Positions 1-8,722 are shown, counted from the first letter of the stretch. The stretch: 23,219 bases of DNA from DAIRET01 sp036795455 (GCA_036795455.1 DAIRET010000025.1:1-23219); one strand, 5' to 3'. The notes: generated from the letters alone by a model not told the origin. Numbers and translations are program-made.

Positions 1-38
1 GATCCAAATACGGTGCGAAAAAACCAAAGGCGAAATAA
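1..38 (+). CDS. rpsL: 30S ribosomal protein S12, C-terminal end only
   Basis: Only the last 11 codons and the stop are inside the window; the rest lies upstream. The tail reads SKYGAKKPKAK in the frame starting at base 3, which is the usual C-terminus of bacterial S12 (RSKYGxKKPK type). S12 sits at the decoding centre of the small subunit. It is followed 5 bases later by rpsG, the standard str-operon order. Identification rests on a short tail plus gene order. Confidence 0.85.
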   Translation, partial: SKYGAKKPKAK

Positions 39-43
39 GAATT

Positions 44-511
44 ATGAGAAAGAAAAGAGCAGAAAAAAGGTACATTAAACCGGACCCCAAATACAACGAA
101 TTAATTGTTGCAAAGTTTATTAATTGCATCATGTATGAAGGGAAAAAAGCAACCGCCAGAAGCATGGTATACCACGCTTTTGATATTATCGAAGAAAAAA
201 CCGGTAAACCGGGACTTGAAATATTTAAAAAAGCTATGTCCAATACTCAACCGTTGATCGAAGTTCGAAGCCGGAGAGTTGGCGGGGCTACATATCAGGT
301 CCCGATGGAAGTCAGACCTGAAAGAAGAATTGCCCTGGCTATTAGATGGATTAGAATTTATTCAAGAAACCGCGGTGAAAAATCGATGGCTGCAAAATTA
401 GCCGGTGAACTGATAGCTGCTTCAAATAATGAAGGCTCATCGGTTAAGAAGAAAGAAGATACACATAAAATGGCTGAAGCCAACAAAGCTTTCGCTCATT
501 TTAAGTGGTAG
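44..511 (+). CDS. rpsG: 30S ribosomal protein S7
   Basis: S7 nucleates assembly of the 16S rRNA 3' domain and lines the E-site of the small subunit. The 155-residue product has the family's usual length (about 156) and recognisable blocks: the basic N-terminus MRKKRAEKR, the GGATYQVPMEVRPERR segment near residues 80-95, and the C-terminal HKMAEANKAFAHFKW helix. The ATG lies 5 bases after the rpsL stop with no clear Shine-Dalgarno motif, so translation is probably coupled to rpsL. In E. coli S7 represses its own operon; no equivalent site can be identified here. Confidence 0.97.
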   Translation: MRKKRAEKRYIKPDPKYNELIVAKFINCIMYEGKKATARSMVYHAFDIIEEKTGKPGLEIFKKAMSNTQPLIEVRSRRVGGATYQVPMEVRPERRIALAIRWIRIYSRNRGEKSMAAKLAGELIAASNNEGSSVKKKEDTHKMAEANKAFAHFKW

Positions 512-538
512 CAAAATTAGGAATTATCAAAAAAATTA

Positions 539-2635
539 ATGAGTAAAAAATTTCCCATAGAAAAATTACGCAACATCGGTATAATGGCTCATATCGATGC
601 CGGTAAAACTACAACTACAGAAAGAATTCTGTTTTATACCGGTAAACTGTATAGAATAGGCGAAGTACATGACGGTGCTGCTACTATGGATTGGATGGAA
701 CAGGAAAAAGAACGGGGAATAACAATTACAAGTGCTGCTACTACTTGTTTTTGGAATGAACATCAAATAAACATTATTGATACTCCAGGACATGTAGATT
801 TTACTGTTGAAGTTGAACGTTCTTTGAGAATTTTGGATGGAGCAGTTGCCCTGTTTTGCGCTGTCGGAGGCGTTGAACCACAGTCTGAGACCGTTTGGAG
901 ACAGGCGGATAAATATCAGGTCCCGAGAATAGCTTTCGTTAATAAAATGGATAGAGTAGGCGCAGATTTTTACAACGCTGTCCAGATGATTAAAGACCGT
1001 TTAGGTGCCAATGCGGTTCCTGTTACCCTTCCTGTTGGAGAGGGCGACTTGTTTTCGGGTATTGTTGATTTAATCCCATTTAAAGCAAGAATGTATCACG
1101 AAGAAACACTCGGAAGTACATATGATGAAATTGATATTCCGCAGGACCTTCTTCCTTTAGCAAATAAATATCGGACAGAAATGCTTGAAGCTGTTTCGGA
1201 TATTGACGATACATTACTTGAAAAATATCTTGAAGGGAAAGAAATTTCGCCTGAAGAAATTACCCGGGTTTTAAGAAAAGCGACAATTGAGTCTAAAATT
1301 ATTCCTGTGCTTTGCGGTTCTTCATTTAAGAATAAGGGGATTCAGCGACTTCTTGATGCTGTAGTGGATTTACTTCCTTCGCCGCTTGATAATACTGAAA
1401 TCGTTGCTCACTCAAAGAGTACGAATGAAGTGGTTAAAAGAAGAATTAGCGAAGATGAAAAATTTACTGCTCTTGCATTTAAATTAATGAATGACCCTTA
1501 CGTCGGTAAATTAACATTTTTCAGGGTTTATTCGGGGACATTAAAAGCAGGGTCATACATTTTCAATTCTGCAACCGGTAAAAAAGAAAGAATTAGCCGA
1601 CTGCTTCAAATGCACGCTAACCATAGGGCTGATGTGGATGAAGTAACTACCGGAAATATTGCAGCCGCTGTTGGACTGAAACATACAAGAACCGGCGATA
1701 CACTTTGTACTGAAGATCATCCAGTTGTTTTGGAAAAAATGATTTTCCCCGAGCCTGTTATACAGATTGCAATCGAACCGAAAACTAAAGCTGATCAGGA
1801 CAAATTATCCGACGCATTAGGTAAATTGTCGGACGAAGATCCAACATTTAAAGTGAAAATTGACGATGAAACTGGTCAAACGTTGATGAGTGGTATGGGA
1901 GAACTTCATCTTGAAATTCTTATTGATAGGATGAAAAGAGAATTCAAGGTGGAAGCAAATGTTGGTAAACCGCAAGTTGCTTATAGGGAATCTATCACTC
2001 AAACTGTATCAGTTGAAGGCAAGTTTATCAAACAATCAGGTGGACGTGGGAAATATGGACACGTTTGGATTGAAGTTGCACCAAACGAACCGGGCAAAGG
2101 TTTTATCTTTGAGAATGCAATAGTAGGCGGAACAGTTCCAAGGGAGTATATACCGGCGGTTTCGCAGGGTGTACAGGAAGCAATGAGAAACGGTGTTATT
2201 GCTGGTTTCCCGGTTGTTGATGTTAAAGTGAAGTTATTTGACGGTTCATATCACGATGTAGATTCTGATGAATTATCATTTAAAGTAGCCGGCTCAATTG
2301 CATTCAAAGAAGGGGCAAAAAAAGCTAAGCCTGTTTTGTTGGAACCGGTTATGGCGGTTGAAGTAATTACACCGGAAGATTATTTAGGAGATGTAATGGG
2401 GGATATTAACTCAAGAAGAGGAAGAATAGAAGGGTTTTCGGCACGTAAAGATGCCCAGGTTATTAAAGCACAGGTTCCACTTGCGGAAATGTTCGGTTAC
2501 GCTACGGTACTAAGATCAATGACGCAAGGAAGAGCTATTTATACTATGCAGTTTTCGCATTATTCGGAAACTCCAAAAAGTATTTCAGATGAAATTGCAG
2601 AAAAATCATTTGGTAAAAAATCATTAAATGTTTAA
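539..2635 (+). CDS. fusA: Elongation factor G
   Basis: EF-G is the GTPase that drives tRNA-mRNA translocation and, with RRF, ribosome recycling. The 698-residue product has full family length. GTPase motifs are intact: P-loop AHIDAGKT (17-24), switch I ending RGITI (59-63), DTPGH (81-85) and NKMD (135-138). Domains II to V follow, including SGMGELHLEIL of domain III and the SGGRGKYGHV loop of domain IV. It lies 27 bases after rpsG and 36 before tuf, as in typical str operons. There is no GGAG motif before the ATG. It looks like a canonical translocating EF-G; nothing suggests a recycling-only paralogue. Confidence 0.98.
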   Translation: MSKKFPIEKLRNIGIMAHIDAGKTTTTERILFYTGKLYRIGEVHDGAATMDWMEQEKERGITITSAATTCFWNEHQINIIDTPGHVDFTVEVERSLRILDGAVALFCAVGGVEPQSETVWRQADKYQVPRIAFVNKMDRVGADFYNAVQMIKDRLGANAVPVTLPVGEGDLFSGIVDLIPFKARMYHEETLGSTYDEIDIPQDLLPLANKYRTEMLEAVSDIDDTLLEKYLEGKEISPEEITRVLRKATIESKIIPVLCGSSFKNKGIQRLLDAVVDLLPSPLDNTEIVAHSKSTNEVVKRRISEDEKFTALAFKLMNDPYVGKLTFFRVYSGTLKAGSYIFNSATGKKERISRLLQMHANHRADVDEVTTGNIAAAVGLKHTRTGDTLCTEDHPVVLEKMIFPEPVIQIAIEPKTKADQDKLSDALGKLSDEDPTFKVKIDDETGQTLMSGMGELHLEILIDRMKREFKVEANVGKPQVAYRESITQTVSVEGKFIKQSGGRGKYGHVWIEVAPNEPGKGFIFENAIVGGTVPREYIPAVSQGVQEAMRNGVIAGFPVVDVKVKLFDGSYHDVDSDELSFKVAGSIAFKEGAKKAKPVLLEPVMAVEVITPEDYLGDVMGDINSRRGRIEGFSARKDAQVIKAQVPLAEMFGYATVLRSMTQGRAIYTMQFSHYSETPKSISDEIAEKSFGKKSLNV

Positions 2636-2671
2636 TATGTTAATAGAAGACAAATTATAAAGGAGACTTAA

Positions 2672-3877
2672 ATGGCTAAAGAAAAATTTGATCGTAGTAA
2701 ACCCCACGTGAATATCGGTACAATCGGACACGTGGATCACGGTAAAACAACTCTAACGGCAGCAATTACTATGGCACTTGCTCAGAAGGGATTATCTGCA
2801 GTTAGAACATTTGATAGTATTGACAATGCACCCGAAGAAATGGAGAGAGGTATTACTATCGCTACAGCACACGTTGAATATTCAACTGCTAATAGACATT
2901 ACGCACACGTTGACTGTCCCGGTCACGCAGATTATGTAAAGAACATGATCACCGGTGCTGCTCAAATGGACGGTGCTATTCTTGTTGTTGCAGCAACTGA
3001 CGGACCAATGCCTCAAACAAGAGAGCATATTCTTTTAGCCAGACAAGTTGGTGTTCCAAGAATAGTTGTTTTCTTGAATAAAGTTGATATGATGGACGAT
3101 CCTGAACTTATCGATTTAGTTGAAATGGAAATCAGGGAATTATTATCAAAATATGAATTCCCGGGTGATGAAATACCAATTATCCGCGGTTCCGCTTTAC
3201 ATGCAATGCAGTCTGGTGTAAATGCAGTTCCTACAGATGATCCGTCATATAATTGTATCTGGGAACTTATGGATGCGGTAGATACTTACGTTCCGCTGCC
3301 TGACAGAGAAACTGACAAACCTTTCTTAATGCCAGTTGAAGACGTATTTTCTATTACCGGTCGTGGTACAGTTGCTACCGGAAGAGTAGAAAGAGGAACA
3401 ATTAAAATTCAGGAAGAAGTTGAGTTAATTGGTCTCGGCGTTCATAAGAAAACAGTTGTTACCGGTATTGAAATGTTCAGAAAAGAATTAGATTCAGCCC
3501 TTGCTGGAGATAATGCCGGATTATTGTTACGCGGTGTAGATAAAAAAGAAATTGAAAGAGGAATGGTTCTCGCAAAAACAGGTTCCATTACACCTCACAA
3601 AAAATTCGAAGGAAAAGTTTACGTTCTTTCGAAAGAAGAAGGTGGTCGTCATACCCCGTTCTTTAACGGTTACAGACCGCAGTTTTATTTCAGAACCACA
3701 GACGTTACCGGTGTTGCTACATTACCGGAAGGAACCGAAATGGTTATGCCTGGCGATAACGTAGTTCTTTCTATTGAACTTATTGCACCAATCGCTATGG
3801 AAGAAGGACTCAGATTTGCTATTCGTGAAGGTGGCAGAACTGTTGGTGCTGGTTTAGTTACAAAGATTTTTGAGTAA
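2672..3877 (+). CDS. tuf: Elongation factor Tu
   Basis: EF-Tu delivers aminoacyl-tRNA to the ribosomal A-site as a GTP complex. The 401-residue protein has GHVDHGKT (19-26), DCPGH (81-85) and NKVD (136-139), with His85 matching the catalytic His84 of E. coli, followed by beta-barrel domains II and III. The start has a good ribosome binding site (AAGGAG, 9 bases upstream region). The switch I segment reads PEEMERGITI, so Met57 occupies the position of E. coli Lys56, a known methylation site. The gene is closed by an intrinsic terminator, so it ends the str transcription unit at least partly. Confidence 0.98.
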   Translation: MAKEKFDRSKPHVNIGTIGHVDHGKTTLTAAITMALAQKGLSAVRTFDSIDNAPEEMERGITIATAHVEYSTANRHYAHVDCPGHADYVKNMITGAAQMDGAILVVAATDGPMPQTREHILLARQVGVPRIVVFLNKVDMMDDPELIDLVEMEIRELLSKYEFPGDEIPIIRGSALHAMQSGVNAVPTDDPSYNCIWELMDAVDTYVPLPDRETDKPFLMPVEDVFSITGRGTVATGRVERGTIKIQEEVELIGLGVHKKTVVTGIEMFRKELDSALAGDNAGLLLRGVDKKEIERGMVLAKTGSITPHKKFEGKVYVLSKEEGGRHTPFFNGYRPQFYFRTTDVTGVATLPEGTEMVMPGDNVVLSIELIAPIAMEEGLRFAIREGGRTVGAGLVTKIFE

Positions 3878-3892
3878 AAAGTATTATTGTTT

Positions 3893-3920
3893 AAAAGGGA
3901 GGAAATCTCCCTTTTATTTT
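3893..3920 (+). terminator. Intrinsic terminator between tuf and rpsJ
   Basis: A perfect 9-base-pair stem (3893-3901 with 3907-3915) closes a 5-base loop, with one more T-A pair possible outside it (3892/3916). It is followed by TTTT at 3917-3920. The GGGAG/CTCCC core makes it stable. It sits 16 bases after the tuf stop and about 24 bases before the rpsJ start, so it can end or attenuate transcription between the str and S10 blocks. No promoter could be found in the short space after it. Confidence 0.8.
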
Positions 3921-3943
3921 CTATAAATTAAGGAGTATTTAAA

Positions 3944-4252
3944 GTGCCTGGTCAGAAGATTAGAATTAAGTTAAAATCATACGATCATATTTTAATCGAT
4001 AAATCGACTGAGAAAATTATTAAGACTGTAAGAAGTACCGGAGCCGTAGTTTCCGGTCCTATTCCGCTTCCTACAAAAAGAACTGTTTATACGGTTTTAC
4101 GGTCGCCTCATGTTGATAAAAAGTCGAGAGAACAATTTGAAACAAGGGCACACAAAAGAATTATTGATATTCATAATTCTAATTCTAAAACGATTGACTC
4201 TTTAAGTAAGTTAGACATTCCTGCGGGAGTAGATATTGAGATTAAGTTATAA
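3944..4252 (+). CDS. rpsJ: 30S ribosomal protein S10
   Basis: S10 binds the 16S 3' domain and, as NusE, joins transcription antitermination complexes. The 102-residue product matches family length and contains IRIKLKSYDH near the start, GPIPLPTKRTVYTVLRSPHVDKKSREQFE split over residues 39-67, and the DIPAGVDIEIKL tail. The start codon is GTG with AAGGAG 8 bases upstream. Its stop overlaps an ATG at 4252, but the downstream gene probably starts at 4270. It is the first gene after the tuf terminator, so any S10-operon control would act here. Confidence 0.97.
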   Translation: MPGQKIRIKLKSYDHILIDKSTEKIIKTVRSTGAVVSGPIPLPTKRTVYTVLRSPHVDKKSREQFETRAHKRIIDIHNSNSKTIDSLSKLDIPAGVDIEIKL

Positions 4253-4269
4253 TGAATTCTGGAGTTAAG

Positions 4270-4893
4270 ATGCCTGGGTTATTAGGAAGAAAAATCGGCA
4301 TGTCAAATATTTATGACGAATCAGGTAACAGAGTCCCTGTTACAATGATCCAAGCCGGACCCTGTACAATTATGGGTATAAGGACAAATGAGAAACACGG
4401 TTATTCAGCTCTCCAAATAGGTTTTGGTGAAAGAAATAAAAAAAATGTTTCCAAACCGGTTGCCGGTTATGTTGAAAAAAATAACCTGCCATATTCTGAA
4501 GTAGTTACTGAGTTCAGATTTGAATCGGTTGCCGACTTCAAAATCGGCGATAAAATCGGTGCCGAATTCTTTACAGTTGGCGAAATTATCAAAGTTCGCG
4601 GTAACAGTAAAGGAAAAGGATTCCAAGGCGTAATGAAAAGACATGGCTTTGGCGGTATCGGAATGACTACTCACGGACAGAGTGATAGATTACGTGCCCC
4701 TGGATCAATCGGTGCAAGTTCCTATCCATCCAGAGTATTCAAAGGACAGAGGATGGCTGGAAGAGTAGGAAATGAAAGCGTTACTATCCGTAATTTGAAG
4801 ATAGTAAAAATTATCCCTGAAAAGAATTTGATATTAATAAAAGGTGCCGTTCCCGGACCTATAAATAGTGTTGTTGAATTACATAAAAAGTAG
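4270..4893 (+). CDS. rplC: 50S ribosomal protein L3
   Basis: L3 is an early-assembly protein whose loop reaches the peptidyl transferase centre. I place the start at ATG 4270 (MPGLLGRKIGM, 207 residues) and not at ATG 4252, because GGAG at 4261-4264 is well spaced for 4270 and the shorter N-terminus fits the family. Landmarks are LLGRKIGMSNIYDESG near the start, the KGKGFQGVMKRHGFGG loop, and SIGASSYPSRVFKGQRMAGR. The gene follows rpsJ closely and is 12 bases from rplD, in normal S10 order. Confidence 0.97.
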   Translation: MPGLLGRKIGMSNIYDESGNRVPVTMIQAGPCTIMGIRTNEKHGYSALQIGFGERNKKNVSKPVAGYVEKNNLPYSEVVTEFRFESVADFKIGDKIGAEFFTVGEIIKVRGNSKGKGFQGVMKRHGFGGIGMTTHGQSDRLRAPGSIGASSYPSRVFKGQRMAGRVGNESVTIRNLKIVKIIPEKNLILIKGAVPGPINSVVELHKK

Positions 4894-4905
4894 TTTGGTA
4901 TTGAA

Positions 4906-5553
4906 ATGTTATTAAATGTATATAAAATTGATGGTACGTTATCCGACGAAAAAATTGAACTTTCGGATGACATTTTCGGAATAGAACCGAATGACCATGT
5001 CATTTATCTCTCGGTTAAAGCATATCTTGCAAATCAAAGGCAGGGTACGCACAAATCGAAAGAAAGAGCCGAAGTTCGCGGCGGCGGTAAAAAACCGTGG
5101 CGACAAAAAGGAAGAGGCGGAGCACGTGCCGGTACAATAAGGTCTCCTTTATGGGTTGGCGGCGGAACTATATTTGGTCCTAAACCACGCGATTACCGCC
5201 AAGCATTACCGAAAAAAGTTAAAGTGTTAGCCAAAAAGTCTGCACTTTCTTACAAAGTTAAAGATGAACAACTTATAATTGTTGAAGATTTCAATTTTGA
5301 GCAGCCAAAAACCAAAGATTTTTCTGCAATGCTCAACGCTCTCAAGATTGATAGTAAGAAAGTACTTCTATTAACAAACGGTAAACTTGAGAACGTGTGG
5401 AAATCCGGTAGAAATATTGATAAAGTTAGTGTTCTTGAAGCAAGTAAAGCTTCCACTTACAAAATATTGAATAACCAGGTTTTAGTAATTCAAAAATCCG
5501 CTGCCGAAACCATGAATAATATGTATTCTGCAAAGAAAGATATGGTGGCTTAG
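4906..5553 (+). CDS. rplD: 50S ribosomal protein L4
   Basis: L4 binds 23S rRNA domain I and its extended loop lines the exit tunnel. In E. coli it also represses the S10 operon. The 215-residue product shows the basic loop region AEVRGGGKKPWRQKGRGGAR (about 54-73) and WVGGGTIFGPKPRDY, both typical of L4. The ATG has no evident Shine-Dalgarno sequence. Its stop is separated by one base from the rplW start, so the two are probably translationally coupled. No S10-leader structure of the E. coli type can be recognised upstream. Confidence 0.97.
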   Translation: MLLNVYKIDGTLSDEKIELSDDIFGIEPNDHVIYLSVKAYLANQRQGTHKSKERAEVRGGGKKPWRQKGRGGARAGTIRSPLWVGGGTIFGPKPRDYRQALPKKVKVLAKKSALSYKVKDEQLIIVEDFNFEQPKTKDFSAMLNALKIDSKKVLLLTNGKLENVWKSGRNIDKVSVLEASKASTYKILNNQVLVIQKSAAETMNNMYSAKKDMVA

Positions 5554-5554
5554 T

Positions 5555-5848
5555 ATGAGAAGTGTACTTATTAAACCTTTATATACCGAAAAAATGACTT
5601 CCATGGGTGAAGATTCAAGGAAGTATGGATTTATTGTTGATTTGAATGCAAACAAAATCCAGATAGCTACAGCTATCGAAAAGAAATTCAACGTAAAAGT
5701 TGATTCTGTTAGAACCGTGAACTACAAAGGTAAAACAAAAACCCAGTTTACAAAAAGCGGAAGGTTTACCGGTAAAACGGCACGGTTTAAAAAAGCATTT
5801 GTTACCCTGAAAGAAGGGAACAAAATTGAAATTTTTGAACAAGTATAA
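5555..5848 (+). CDS. rplW: 50S ribosomal protein L23
   Basis: L23 sits at the tunnel exit and is the docking site for trigger factor and SRP. The 97-residue protein begins MRSVLIKPLYTEKMT, the family's usual N-terminus, and carries KIQIATAIEKKFNVKVDSVRT and a basic loop around GKTKTQF. The start is one base after the rplD stop (TAGTATG) without its own Shine-Dalgarno motif, consistent with re-initiation after L4. Confidence 0.97.
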   Translation: MRSVLIKPLYTEKMTSMGEDSRKYGFIVDLNANKIQIATAIEKKFNVKVDSVRTVNYKGKTKTQFTKSGRFTGKTARFKKAFVTLKEGNKIEIFEQV

Positions 5849-5877
5849 TATTGTAATCCGAGTTGGAGTTTAAGTAA

Positions 5878-6702
5878 ATGGCTATTAAAAAATTGAAACC
5901 TGTTACGCCCGGAACAAGATTTAGATCAAACTATACTTTTGAAGAGATTACTAAGGTTACTCCTGAAAAATCTTTAACTGTATCTTTGAAAAAATCGGGC
6001 GGCAGAAATAATCTTGGAAAAGTAACTTCAAGGCACAGAGGCGGAGGTCATAAAAGAAGGTACCGAATTATCGATTTCAAAAGAGAAAAATTCGGCGTTC
6101 CTGCAACAGTATTCTCTATCGAATATGATCCGAACAGAACGTGTAGAATCGCACTTTTACACTACTCGGACGGAGAAAAGAGATATATTCTCGCTCCCGA
6201 AGGTCTAAAAGTCGGCGATACTGTTATGTCAGGTACCGGTTCCGAAATAAAAGCCGGTAATGCGTTACCGATAAAAGAAATTCCACTCGGAAGTTTTATT
6301 CACAATGTTGAAATGAAACCGGGTAAGGGAGGACAAATCGGAAGAAGTGCCGGAGCTTCAATTCAGTTGATGGCTCGCGAAGGTAACATGGCAACTTTAA
6401 GATTACCATCGGGCGAAATTCGCATGGTAAGAACCGATTGTATTGCTACATACGGAGCAGTTGGAAATGCGGAACATATCAACATCAGTCTGGGGAAAGC
6501 CGGTAGAAACAGATGGCTTGGAAAAAGACCTCATCCAAGAGGCGTTGCAATGAACCCGGTTGATCACCCGATGGGCGGCGGTGAAGGAAAAACTTCAGGC
6601 GGCGGACACCCGGTATCACCTTGGGGACAAAAAGCTAAAGGCTTGAAAACAAGAAGACGTAAAAATGAATCAAATAAATTTATTGTTAAACGTAGAAAAT
6701 AA
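5878..6702 (+). CDS. rplB: 50S ribosomal protein L2
   Basis: L2 contacts the peptidyl transferase region and is needed for subunit joining. The 274-residue product has family length, the central RNA-binding domain (RHRGGGHKRRYRIIDFKR, about 52-69) and the C-terminal AMNPVDHPMGGGEG segment. The conserved His of VDHP, equivalent to E. coli His229, is present; the second His of the usual HPHGGG is Met here, which I associate with Bacteroidota/Chlorobiota-type L2. A GGAG motif precedes the ATG. Confidence 0.98.
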   Translation: MAIKKLKPVTPGTRFRSNYTFEEITKVTPEKSLTVSLKKSGGRNNLGKVTSRHRGGGHKRRYRIIDFKREKFGVPATVFSIEYDPNRTCRIALLHYSDGEKRYILAPEGLKVGDTVMSGTGSEIKAGNALPIKEIPLGSFIHNVEMKPGKGGQIGRSAGASIQLMAREGNMATLRLPSGEIRMVRTDCIATYGAVGNAEHINISLGKAGRNRWLGKRPHPRGVAMNPVDHPMGGGEGKTSGGGHPVSPWGQKAKGLKTRRRKNESNKFIVKRRK

Positions 6703-6714
6703 TAGAGTTTAAGT

Positions 6715-7002
6715 ATGCCAAGATCAGTAAAAAAAGGTCCTTTTATTCACTATAAACTGCAAGAAAAAATTCGGCAGATGAACGAAACAAATCAGAAGAA
6801 GATCATTAAAACGTGGTCAAGAAGTTCTACTATTTCTCCTGAATTTGTCGGGCATACTATTGCTGTTCATAACGGTAACAAGATGATCCCGGTTTATATC
6901 TCCGAAAACATGGTCGGTCATAAGTTAGGTGAATTTTCCCCTACAAGAATATTTAGGGGACATCCGGGAACGAAAGCTGAAAAAGCTTCAAGATCTAAGT
7001 AA
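6715..7002 (+). CDS. rpsS: 30S ribosomal protein S19
   Basis: S19 lies in the head of the small subunit and contacts S13 and the intersubunit bridge. The 95-residue product has MPRSVKKGPFI at the N-terminus, IKTWSRSSTISPEFVGHTIAVHNG split across residues 30-54, and the GHKLGEFSPTRIFRGH block, all diagnostic. It is 12 bases after rplB and 24 before rplV, in normal S10 order. Confidence 0.97.
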   Translation: MPRSVKKGPFIHYKLQEKIRQMNETNQKKIIKTWSRSSTISPEFVGHTIAVHNGNKMIPVYISENMVGHKLGEFSPTRIFRGHPGTKAEKASRSK

Positions 7003-7026
7003 TTTTGAAAAGGGTATTATAGTAAA

Positions 7027-7371
7027 ATGGAAGCAAAAGCAGTAAACAGGTATATCGGTTCTTCACCGCGAAAAATGAGACTCCTTATAGATTTAATCAG
7101 AGGCGTTTCAGTAAATAAAGCATTGGAAGTATTGCATTTTCATCCGAAACATGCTTCAAGAGATGCAGAAAAAACGCTTCGCAGTGCTGTAGCGAACTTG
7201 ATGAACAAAGACGAATCGGTTAAAGTTGAAACAGAAGATATTTTTGTTAAAGAAGCCTTCGTTAATCAAGGTCCAACTGCAAAAAGAATTCAGCCTGCCC
7301 CGATGGGACGAGCATATAGAGTCAGGAAAAGATCCTGTCATTTAACAATTATTGTAGAAACTAAAAATTAA
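7027..7371 (+). CDS. rplV: 50S ribosomal protein L22
   Basis: L22 lines the exit tunnel with its beta-hairpin, next to L4. The 114-residue protein has the start MEAKAVNRYIGSSPRKMRLL, the VNQGPTAKRIQPAPMGRAYR hairpin-tip region (about 78-97), and a C-terminal HLTIIVETKN strand. It has the usual family length. It is followed by a strong AGGAGG site that belongs to rpsC. Confidence 0.97.
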   Translation: MEAKAVNRYIGSSPRKMRLLIDLIRGVSVNKALEVLHFHPKHASRDAEKTLRSAVANLMNKDESVKVETEDIFVKEAFVNQGPTAKRIQPAPMGRAYRVRKRSCHLTIIVETKN

Positions 7372-7389
7372 TCATTAGGAGGATTATTT

Positions 7390-8031
7390 TTGGGACAAAA
7401 AACAAATCCGATTGGCTTAAGAGTTGGTGTTATTAGAGGTTGGGACTCTAATTGGTTTGAAAGAAAAAGTTATGCATCAAAATTAAAAGAAGATGAAAAA
7501 CTTCGCGGTTATATTAGGAATCGTTTGAAGAAAGCGGGTATTTCCAAAATAGCTATCGACAGAACATCCAAAAATGTTATTTTAACAATTCATACCTCCA
7601 GACCCGGTGTTGTTATCGGTAAAAGCGGTAAAGAAATCACCCAGCTTGAACAGGAATTGAAACAAATAACCGACAAAGAAGTTAAAGTGCAAATTACGGA
7701 GATTAAAAGACCCGAGTTAGATGCTTACTTAGTTGCCGAAAACGTTGCTACTCAAATTGAAGGAAGAATTTCTTTTAGAAGGGCAATGAAATCAACTATC
7801 AATTCTACAATGAGAATGGGAGCCGAGGGGATCAAAATTATGTGTTCCGGCAGACTTGGCGGTGCTGAAATGGCAAGAACCGAACAATACAAAGAAGGAA
7901 GAATTCCTTTGCATACAATAAGAGCCGACATTGATTATGCTTCAGGCAGAGCCGAAACAATTTACGGTTCGATAGGGATTAAAGTTTGGATTTGCCGCGG
8001 CGAAATATTAGGCAAAAGATTATCAGAATAA
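7390..8031 (+). CDS. rpsC: 30S ribosomal protein S3
   Basis: S3 is part of the mRNA entry tunnel helicase. The 213-residue product opens MGQKTNPIGLRVGVIRGWDS, contains the KH-domain loop GVVIGKSGKEI (about 75-85) and ends with the GIKVWICRGEI strand. The start codon is TTG at 7390, fixed by the conserved GQKTNP N-terminus and by AGGAGG at 7377-7382. It lies 18 bases after rplV and 21 before rplP. Confidence 0.97.
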   Translation: MGQKTNPIGLRVGVIRGWDSNWFERKSYASKLKEDEKLRGYIRNRLKKAGISKIAIDRTSKNVILTIHTSRPGVVIGKSGKEITQLEQELKQITDKEVKVQITEIKRPELDAYLVAENVATQIEGRISFRRAMKSTINSTMRMGAEGIKIMCSGRLGGAEMARTEQYKEGRIPLHTIRADIDYASGRAETIYGSIGIKVWICRGEILGKRLSE

Positions 8032-8052
8032 TAATATCGGGAGATTTTTAAA

Positions 8053-8469
8053 ATGTTAATGCCCAAAAGAGTAAAGTATAGAAAATCGCAGCGCGGTAGA
8101 ATGAAAGGGAAAGCAACCCGTGGTCATTATGTCGCTTTCGGCGAGTTCGGCTTGAAAGCTCTTGAACCACATTGGATTACAAGCCGTCAGATAGAGGCTT
8201 GCCGTGTGGCGCTTTCAAGAAAAATGAAAAGAGACGGTAAAGTTTGGATTAGAATTTTCCCGGATAAACCGGTGTCGAAAAAACCGCTTGAAACAAGAAT
8301 GGGTAAAGGTAAAGGCGCACCTGAATTTTGGGTAGCTGTTGTTAAACCCGGAAGAATTCTTTTTGAAGTTTCCGGAGTATCTAAAGAAATTGCTCAAGAA
8401 GCTCTTTCGTTATGTTCACACAAATTACCGATTAAAACTAAAGTTGTCTCAAGACCGGATATTAATTAA
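8053..8469 (+). CDS. rplP: 50S ribosomal protein L16
   Basis: L16 sits near the A-site of the large subunit and is a late assembly protein. The 138-residue sequence begins MLMPKRVKYRKSQRGRMKG, which aligns with E. coli MLQPKRTKFRK, so the first of the two nearby ATGs (8053) is the start. The RIFPDKPVSKKPLETRMGKG segment and the EFWVAVVKPGRILFEVSGV block are diagnostic. GGGAG precedes the ATG. Confidence 0.97.
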   Translation: MLMPKRVKYRKSQRGRMKGKATRGHYVAFGEFGLKALEPHWITSRQIEACRVALSRKMKRDGKVWIRIFPDKPVSKKPLETRMGKGKGAPEFWVAVVKPGRILFEVSGVSKEIAQEALSLCSHKLPIKTKVVSRPDIN

Positions 8470-8487
8470 TTATTAGTGGTAGAAATA

Positions 8488-8715
8488 ATGAAGATTAAAG
8501 AAATTAGAGAAATGTCGACCGACGAGATTCACAAAAGAATAGCGGAAGAAGAATCTAACATGGTTGATTTGAGGTTCTCTCACGAATTAAAACAGCTTAC
8601 GAATACTGCTAAGCTGCATGCCGTAAAGAAAGATTTAGCAAAAATGAAAACGGTAATTCGTGAAAGAGAATTGGAAGCGGGTTCAGCTAAAAATGAAACA
8701 AAGGTAGGAGCTTAA
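8488..8715 (+). CDS. rpmC: 50S ribosomal protein L29
   Basis: L29 is a small helical protein next to L23 at the tunnel exit. Start chosen at ATG 8488 (MKIKEIREMSTDEI, 75 residues), matching the usual MKAKELREKS pattern; an in-frame GTG at 8476 would add four residues (MVEI) without support. The two-helix body contains LRFSHELKQLTNTAKLHAVKKD. The tail after RERELE is about 10 residues longer than in E. coli. It is 18 bases after the rplP stop. Confidence 0.93.
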   Translation: MKIKEIREMSTDEIHKRIAEEESNMVDLRFSHELKQLTNTAKLHAVKKDLAKMKTVIRERELEAGSAKNETKVGA

Positions 8716-8722
8716 GCTTAGT

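Noticed and set aside
3552..3764. 70-codon + strand frame inside tuf
   Set aside because: It is in an alternative frame of domain II/III of EF-Tu and has no similarity to anything I recognise.
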